DNA from: Nitrospirae bacterium GWB2_47_37
GTDB lineage: Bacteria > Nitrospirota > Thermodesulfovibrionia > Thermodesulfovibrionales > Dissulfurispiraceae
Direction of reading: 5' to 3'
Length of the DNA stretch: 34,715 bases
NCBI GenBank assembly: GCA_001803635.1
Contig: MHDU01000047.1
Span: 1-34,715, forward strand
Each line of letters begins with the position of its first letter. Position 1 is the first letter of the stretch. This document shows positions 30,334-34,715 of the stretch, in pieces. The notes beneath the pieces are model-generated. The model was given only the letters and a program-made list of their open reading frames with translations, was not told the origin of the DNA and searched no databases. The translations under genes and the position numbers were made by a program.

Positions 30334-30735
30334 ATGGCTGATCAATCATGGGTAGTAATTTTGAGCGTCGGTTTTTTTATAACGGCGCTCGGTTTTTCCG
30401 CCGCCGTATTTTTTCTTATTTACGCGTCGCTGGAAATAAGAAGGGCTGCTGCCGCTTTTAAGGAATTCACGAAGAACACGGAAGAGAGGATGGAGCCGGT
30501 TCTGAAAGAAGCGGAACAGACACTGAAAAGCCTGCGCAAGGTGAGCGACGACGTGGGAACCGCAACCGGCAATGTCAGGGAGCTTTCCGATGCGGCTTAT
30601 GAAATAGTAGAAAATGTGAAGGCATTAAGCGGTATTGTTCATGGTGTAAGGGAAGGGATATCATTGAGGGCTTTCGGCATAAAGGCCGGAGTTAAGGCGG
30701 CCCTTAATGTTTTGTTAAAAGAGTTGAGGAATTAG
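30334..30735 (+). CDS. DUF948-like membrane protein
   Basis: A 133-residue protein with one N-terminal transmembrane helix (about 8-32) and a long helical region with the pattern of DUF948 proteins: EEAEQTLKSLRKVSDDV-like segments and TATGNVRELSDAAYE. A strong AAAGGAGG site precedes the ATG. DUF948 genes are often next to YtxH genes, as here. Function is unknown; a membrane-associated stress role has been suggested for relatives. Confidence 0.75.
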   Translation: MADQSWVVILSVGFFITALGFSAAVFFLIYASLEIRRAAAAFKEFTKNTEERMEPVLKEAEQTLKSLRKVSDDVGTATGNVRELSDAAYEIVENVKALSGIVHGVREGISLRAFGIKAGVKAALNVLLKELRN

Positions 30736-30763
30736 TATTAATTATAGAAAGGAGGTTATGACT

Positions 30764-31066
30764 ATGAGACACGAAGAAGACGGCTTTAGCGCGGGTTCGG
30801 TACTGCTTTCATTTCTTTTGGGCGGCATGGTAGGCGCCGGCGTTGCCCTCCTTATGGCGCCTCAATCCGGAGCCGATACGAGGAGAAAGATACGCGAGAT
30901 GGCGGATGAAGCGAAGGAAAAGGCAACGGATTATGTAAGCCACGCCAAGGATATGGTCTCATCGACCGTTGAAAAAGGGAAAGGCATATACGAAGAGAGA
31001 AAGTCGGCTATCACCGCGGCTCTTGAGGCGGGCAAGGACGCTTACGAGAAAGAAGTGCATAAGTAA
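30764..31066 (+). CDS. YtxH-domain protein
   Basis: A 100-residue protein. It has one glycine-rich membrane helix (FLLGGMVGAGVALLMAPQSGADTRRKI covers residues about 18-44, given here as a family hallmark region) and then a charged amphipathic helix. Two ATGs lie close together: 30758 is one base after GGAGGT and too close, 30764 has seven bases of spacing and is preferred. YtxH proteins are small general-stress proteins of unknown mechanism. Confidence 0.85.
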   Translation: MRHEEDGFSAGSVLLSFLLGGMVGAGVALLMAPQSGADTRRKIREMADEAKEKATDYVSHAKDMVSSTVEKGKGIYEERKSAITAALEAGKDAYEKEVHK

Positions 31067-31069
31067 GAC

Positions 31070-31420
31070 ATGCATGAAGTTTTCATTGCCGAGAGTCTCC
31101 TCGAAACGGCTATTTGGAAATGTAAAGACAGCGGGTTTAGTCTGATAAAAAACATAGAAGTAAAGATTGGAAAGGCCTCGGCGGTATCAGCCGAGGCCTT
31201 GATTTTTAACTTCGATGCCCTGAAGGCAGGGAGCATTGCAAGCGATGCGTCCCTTACGATTGTCGAAACGCCTACAAGCGGCCGCTGTAAAAGCTGCGGC
31301 GGAGAATTCTGCGTGGATAAAGATTTTGTCTTCGAATGTCCGGATTGCGGGAGCGATTCGGTTGTAATAGAATCCGGAAACGGAGTGGAATTAACGGGAT
31401 TGGAAGTAGAGAACATTTGA
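31070..31420 (+). CDS. hypA: HypA-like hydrogenase nickel-incorporation protein
   Basis: A 116-residue metallochaperone. It begins MHEVFIAESLL, with the N-terminal Met-His-Glu that binds nickel. The zinc site is C73xxC76 (CKSCG) and C90xxC93 (CPDCG). HypA hands nickel to NiFe-hydrogenase (or urease) with HypB. No hypB or hydrogenase gene is in the window, so it is an orphan here. It starts three bases after the YtxH stop and four bases before tadA. Confidence 0.87.
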   Translation: MHEVFIAESLLETAIWKCKDSGFSLIKNIEVKIGKASAVSAEALIFNFDALKAGSIASDASLTIVETPTSGRCKSCGGEFCVDKDFVFECPDCGSDSVVIESGNGVELTGLEVENI

Positions 31421-31424
31421 TAAA

Positions 31425-31874
31425 ATGACCCCGGATATAGATTTCATGAGGCTTGCCCTTAAAGAGGCTGAAGCCGCCTTCAATGAGGGCGAAGTTCCGG
31501 TAGGGGCCGTCCTTGTTATAAATAATGAAATAGCAGCGAGCGCCCATAATTGCAGGGAATCGACCTTTGATCCCACGGCGCACGCGGAAGTTCTTGCGCT
31601 GAAGGAAGGAGCGCGCAAGGTCGAAAACTGGCGGCTTACAGATGCTGTCCTTTATGTGACCAAAGAACCGTGCATAATGTGCGCGGGCGCGATGGTGAAT
31701 GCCCGGCTGGGAAGGCTTGTGTACGGATGCGGCGATATCAAGGCGGGCGCGGTTCAAAACCTTTATAGGATACTTTCGGATAAAAGGTTGAACCATCAAG
31801 TTGAAGTTGTTTCGGGCGTGTTGGAAGAGGAGTGCGCGGCGCTGCTGAAAAGGTTTTTTCAAGAGAGGAGATGA
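31425..31874 (+). CDS. tadA: tRNA-specific adenosine deaminase TadA
   Basis: A 149-residue zinc deaminase that makes inosine at position 34 of tRNA-Arg(ACG). The active site is His53-Ala-Glu55 in TAHAEVLAL and Cys83/Cys86 in EPCIMCAGAM. Other marks are GEVPVGAVLV near the start, RLGRLVYGC, and a C-terminal FFQERR helix. Standard length. The second MITE copy starts 83 bases after its stop. Confidence 0.94.
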   Translation: MTPDIDFMRLALKEAEAAFNEGEVPVGAVLVINNEIAASAHNCRESTFDPTAHAEVLALKEGARKVENWRLTDAVLYVTKEPCIMCAGAMVNARLGRLVYGCGDIKAGAVQNLYRILSDKRLNHQVEVVSGVLEEECAALLKRFFQERR

Positions 31875-31957
31875 TTTCCGTAAAGGCATATGGCTCAATT
31901 TCTTTGCAAAAAAACTACTCTTATGCAAGCGCGTATTATTATTTGACCATAATGTAA

Positions 31958-32131
31958 GGATGTAAGGCATACTTCAAAAGCCTTTACTAAGTGTAATTGC
32001 CGGTGCAATCCGAAGATTACCTTTGTTCCATTCAATAAGAAAGCAATGTTGTAGCTGACGGGAGAGAGAATGCAGTTGCCACATCTTGGCAGTAAAGGCT
32101 TTTTCAGCACGCCTCACATCCTGTTAAAATG
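31958..32131 (+). repeat. MITE-like repeat, copy 2
   Basis: A 174-bp block matching the reverse complement of 27313-27488. Ends are GGATGTAAGGCATACTTC then AAAAGCCTTTACT at the left, and AGTAAAGGCTTTTTCAGC then GCCTCACATCC at the right. The match runs about 11 bases beyond the right inverted repeat (CTGTTAAAATG). It fills most of the gene-free gap between tadA and the tRNA; the flanks of the gap show nothing else. Confidence 0.8.
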
Positions 32132-32187
32132 TCTGATGTGCTATTCCTTAATTATATCGTTTTGGTTTAAACTAATATTCGTTTCAT

Positions 32188-32274
32188 GGAGAGGTGGCAG
32201 AGCGGTTGAATGCGGCGGTCTCGAAAACCGTTGTGGGGGCGACTCCACCGGGGGTTCGAATCCCCCCCTCTCCG
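32188..32274 (+). tRNA. tRNA-Ser (anticodon CGA)
   Basis: Acceptor arms GGAGAGG (32188-32194) and CCTCTCC (32267-32273) pair fully, and G32274 is the discriminator. The anticodon loop CTCGAAA places CGA at 32222-32224, reading UCG. There is a long variable arm (GTGGGGGCGACTCCAC region), as in serine tRNAs, and a normal TTCGAAT T-loop. CCA is not encoded. The VWA gene starts 46 bases downstream. Confidence 0.95.
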
Positions 32275-32320
32275 TTTTGTGCTATAGTTTTATGTAAGAA
32301 TTCCGATAAAAATAATAGCT

Positions 32321-33790
32321 ATGAAAAAAGTGCGCATTCTAACTACTATTGTTCTCTGTGCATTTCTGCTGTCCGCAGCATACGCTGCGGATAAGCCTCC
32401 CGCTGAAAAGAAAGAACCCGCTAACCCTCAACAACAGGTCGAACAAAAGCAGCCCGACAAAGGCGGTTTTGATATTATTATTCTGATGGACAGTTCGGGA
32501 AGCATGAAAAAGACCGATCCTCAGAGCTACAGAAAACCCGCGGCGCGGCTTTTTATATCCCTTTTAGGCGCGGATGATAATGTCGGAGTTATAAGTTTCG
32601 GAGATTCCGCGAAGGTGCTGGCGCATCTTACACAGAACACAAAGAAAAATCAGGGAAGGCTTTTCAATGCCGTTAACAGCGTAACCTCAAAGGAGTTTTC
32701 CACTAACATTACCGATGCCGTGAAAAAAGGGGTTGAAGAGATTAAATCTTCAAGTAGAAACAAGGTGCTTATTCTGATGTCGGACGGCAAGCTTGCGCTC
32801 GGCTCAAAAGAGAAGGACGACGCGGCATTCGCAGAGTTGTCGGGGCTTTTGCCCGGACTGGCCAAGGCCGGCATAAAGCTATATTCCATAGCCTTTACCG
32901 AGTTGTCCGATGCAAAGCTCCTCGAGGATATGGCAAAGGCCACAGGAGGCTTTTTCAGGCTCGCAAAGGAGGATAAAGACCTTCATATTATATTCGCTTC
33001 TATCTTTGAAAAGATGAAATCACCGGATACAGTGCCTATTGAAGGTGATTCCTTCACTATCGACAAGGATATAAACGAAGCTATACTTCTTATCAGCAAG
33101 ACGCCCGGAACTTCCACTACACTTATCGATCCCTCTAAAAAGAAACACGGCCCGGCAAAATACGGGAAAAACATGCAGTGGTACGAAACAAAGACATTCG
33201 ATATGATTACCATCAAAGAGCCGGCAACCGGGGCATGGAGAGTGAAGCTCAGCACTAAAGAGGGGAACAAGGTCTTTGTAATAACTAATCTCAGCCTTAA
33301 AAGCTCTTTTGACAAGGGTTTCGTCAATAAGGGAGACTCCATAAAAATTGATGCGTGGCTTGAAAAAGAAGGGGGCGTATTGGCGGAGAAAGCCGTGCTC
33401 GATCAAGTCTCTTTTGCCGCCGAGATCACGACCCCTGACGGCAAAAGCACAAAACTCGAACTTAAGAACGGAGCTAAGGACGGAAGGTATTCCGTTGTTT
33501 TTGCGGTCGGCAGCGCCGGTGAACACGCGCTTAAAATAGCCGCGGAAAGCAAGACGTTCAAGCGCGAGAAGGTGATTCAATTCAAATCGGTCGAACCTCC
33601 GCCTCAAAAGGCTGCGCAGCCTGCCGTGAAGACAAAAGGTAAAAAGGATGATGCGTCGTGGAATAGGGTGCTTATTGAATTCGGCATTATAAACCTTTCG
33701 ATTTTAATTGCCGCAGGCATATTTTTGTTTGCGAGGAAGGCGCGTATTATGAGAAAATTAAAAACCAAAAAGAGGAAGGAAAAGAAATGA
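32321..33790 (+). CDS. Secreted, membrane-anchored VWA-domain protein
   Basis: A 489-residue protein with a signal peptide (cleavage near SAAYAA, residue 23) and a Gln/Pro/Lys-rich linker. A von Willebrand A domain covers about 49-240 with MIDAS motif Asp57-x-Ser59-x-Ser61 (MDSSGSM) and Asp155 in LMSDGK. A beta-rich middle follows (about 245-420). A transmembrane helix (about 455-472) and a basic tail RKARIMRKLKTKKRK close it. The bulk should face the periplasm. No clear Shine-Dalgarno precedes the ATG. Its stop overlaps the next ATG (ATGA). Confidence 0.88.
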   Translation: MKKVRILTTIVLCAFLLSAAYAADKPPAEKKEPANPQQQVEQKQPDKGGFDIIILMDSSGSMKKTDPQSYRKPAARLFISLLGADDNVGVISFGDSAKVLAHLTQNTKKNQGRLFNAVNSVTSKEFSTNITDAVKKGVEEIKSSSRNKVLILMSDGKLALGSKEKDDAAFAELSGLLPGLAKAGIKLYSIAFTELSDAKLLEDMAKATGGFFRLAKEDKDLHIIFASIFEKMKSPDTVPIEGDSFTIDKDINEAILLISKTPGTSTTLIDPSKKKHGPAKYGKNMQWYETKTFDMITIKEPATGAWRVKLSTKEGNKVFVITNLSLKSSFDKGFVNKGDSIKIDAWLEKEGGVLAEKAVLDQVSFAAEITTPDGKSTKLELKNGAKDGRYSVVFAVGSAGEHALKIAAESKTFKREKVIQFKSVEPPPQKAAQPAVKTKGKKDDASWNRVLIEFGIINLSILIAAGIFLFARKARIMRKLKTKKRKEKK

Positions 33791-34587
33791 TAATAGCTAT
33801 AGATGCCCTTTATTTCCTGCTGCTTGTCGAGTTTGCGCTGATAATGCTGCCGTTGACGATATATTTCTTTTTGAAAAACAGAAAACACTCTATGCTTTAC
33901 CGGAAGACCCTGAAGGAACTCGTCGACGTAAAGAATACAGCCGAAGGACAGACCGGCGGGGAAGCAGCACAGGTTTCAGAGAGGGTAGAGGCGAGACAGC
34001 CTGAAGAGGCGGCAGAAGCAGCCGGTGAAGGCTCTTTGGCAGTCAAGGTCAATAAGATGCATAGAATAATCGATTTTCAGAAGGGCAAGATACTGGATTT
34101 GATGTGTTACAAGGATATATTCGACGGCGCGCAAAAGAAGCTGTCGTCGATTCAGGACGGCTATAATAGCCTGAAGAGCAGGCTTGTTACTATGTTCGGA
34201 GAGTCGCCTGAAAATAAGGGTGTTACGGAAATGATGGAGACGTTTGACGGCAATAACAAGGATCTCGAATCGTATATTGAAATACTCTCGAAAGAAAACG
34301 AAAACCTCAGCGAAAAGTTCAGGGCATGGGAAGACGAATTGAAGAAGATATGGGAAGAGGCCGAAGATATAGAGGGCGTAAGCGCGGGTATGGATGAAAG
34401 CAAATATGGTGAGTTGATGCAGGAAAGGGAAAAGTTGAGGCAGACATTGGCGGAATTCGAGGCCAAGCTTCAGGAAAAGGGCAAGATGTTCGATGATATG
34501 CAGAAGCAGTATGAGGATATGGAAAAGGAATACATGATTTTATACAAGCAGCAACAAGAGCAACAGCAACAGCAGCAGCCTGAGTAA
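33787..34587 (+). CDS. Membrane-anchored coiled-coil protein, unknown function
   Basis: A 266-residue protein. One N-terminal helix (about 8-28) is followed by a basic stretch, so the rest is probably cytoplasmic. A low-complexity acidic/alanine linker (about 50-80) leads to a long coiled coil (about 150-258) with many Glu, Lys, Leu and Met. It ends in a Gln-rich tail with CAG/CAA codons. It is coupled to the VWA gene by ATGA, so the two may form a complex across the membrane. No enzyme motif is recognised. Confidence 0.82.
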   Translation: MIIAIDALYFLLLVEFALIMLPLTIYFFLKNRKHSMLYRKTLKELVDVKNTAEGQTGGEAAQVSERVEARQPEEAAEAAGEGSLAVKVNKMHRIIDFQKGKILDLMCYKDIFDGAQKKLSSIQDGYNSLKSRLVTMFGESPENKGVTEMMETFDGNNKDLESYIEILSKENENLSEKFRAWEDELKKIWEEAEDIEGVSAGMDESKYGELMQEREKLRQTLAEFEAKLQEKGKMFDDMQKQYEDMEKEYMILYKQQQEQQQQQQPE

Positions 34588-34611
34588 TAAAGCTCAATTA
34601 TTGCCGGTCCG

Positions 34612-34638
34612 ATTTTTTCGTGAAAGGATTGAAAAAAT
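34612..34638 (+). terminator. Weak hairpin after the coiled-coil gene
   Basis: ATTTTTTC (34612-34619) and GAAAAAAT (34631-34638) form an 8-bp A/T stem with an 11-base loop, 25 bases after the stop. It lacks a GC core, so it is only a weak candidate for a transcription end. Confidence 0.25.
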
Positions 34639-34685
34639 ATCCCGCCTTGGGTTATTTTAAATGCTGTTTGCGTCATAATAAAAAT

Positions 34686-34715
34686 ATGAAGGTATCAGGC
34701 TATAAAATACTTATC
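34686..34715 (+). CDS. Possible start of the next gene (cut by window end)
   Basis: ATG 34686 opens a frame reading MKVSGYKILI up to the window edge. It is spaced as the next plus-strand gene would be, but it has no visible Shine-Dalgarno and only ten codons. Product unknown. Confidence 0.3.
   Translation, partial: MKVSGYKILI

Noticed and set aside
31272-31970. 232-codon minus-strand frame over hypA/tadA
   Set aside because: Antisense to two well-recognised genes and running into the MITE; no supported start or domain.
1-34715. CRISPR array, prophage or insertion sequence with transposase
   Set aside because: No regularly spaced repeats, phage structural genes or transposase frames were found on either strand.

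Overview
The window (34.7 kb) looks like a chromosomal stretch of a Gram-negative, diderm, anaerobe-like bacterium of moderate GC. The Tat, MlaEFD, lipoprotein and periplasmic binding-protein genes support an outer membrane. The mix of MEMO/AmmeMemoRadiSam-B, HypA, an inositol-phosphate synthase next to a CDP-alcohol phosphotransferase, and many sensor kinases would fit Nitrospirota or a deltaproteobacterial-type lineage. That placement is inference from gene content; no 16S or other marker is present.

Region 1 (1-8387) is a dense signalling locus. It opens with the 3' end of a histidine kinase and a receiver-kinase hybrid. A converging single receiver protein on the minus strand follows. Then comes a tightly packed plus-strand operon: periplasmic ligand-binding protein, membrane Cache/HAMP/PAS sensor with no transmitter, a stand-alone H-NOX (heme NO-binding) protein, an HNOBA-coiled-coil-histidine kinase, and a second receiver-kinase hybrid. 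The first kinase/hybrid pair is paralogous to the last pair. The operon reads as a system that feeds a periplasmic ligand signal and a gas (NO-type) signal into one kinase cascade. It is the most interesting part of the window.

Region 2 (8438-18090) is housekeeping: a TrmH/SpoU rRNA methyltransferase, rplI, dnaB, a MEMO-family protein, a MobA-like nucleotidyltransferase, tatA and alr, then a multi-hairpin palindromic element. After it come mlaE-mlaF-mlaD (phospholipid transport) and a PA2779-like / PA2778-like C39 peptidase / TPR lipoprotein trio.

Region 3 (about 18091-21571) is an AT-rich accessory island. It holds a HigBA-type toxin-antitoxin pair with a clear promoter/operator and a minus-strand gene for a pseudo-receiver fused to an APH-like kinase, broken by one frameshift and flanked by 12-bp inverted repeats. 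A VapBC pair with its own promoter/operator ends it. The island butts directly onto aspC-era-BFN-recO, which has no visible promoter of its own.

Region 4 (21590-27058) holds aspartate aminotransferase, Era, a bifunctional-nuclease-family protein, RecO, a small heat-shock protein with its own sigma70-like promoter, inositol-3-phosphate synthase and a CDP-alcohol phosphotransferase (likely inositol phospholipid synthesis). Region 5 (27059-34715) starts with MITE-like repeats, one of which recurs inverted at 31958-32131. It continues with an HDOD / HD-GYP signalling operon, two small envelope proteins (DUF948, YtxH), hypA, tadA, a tRNA-Ser(CGA), and a membrane-anchored VWA protein translationally coupled to a coiled-coil membrane protein.
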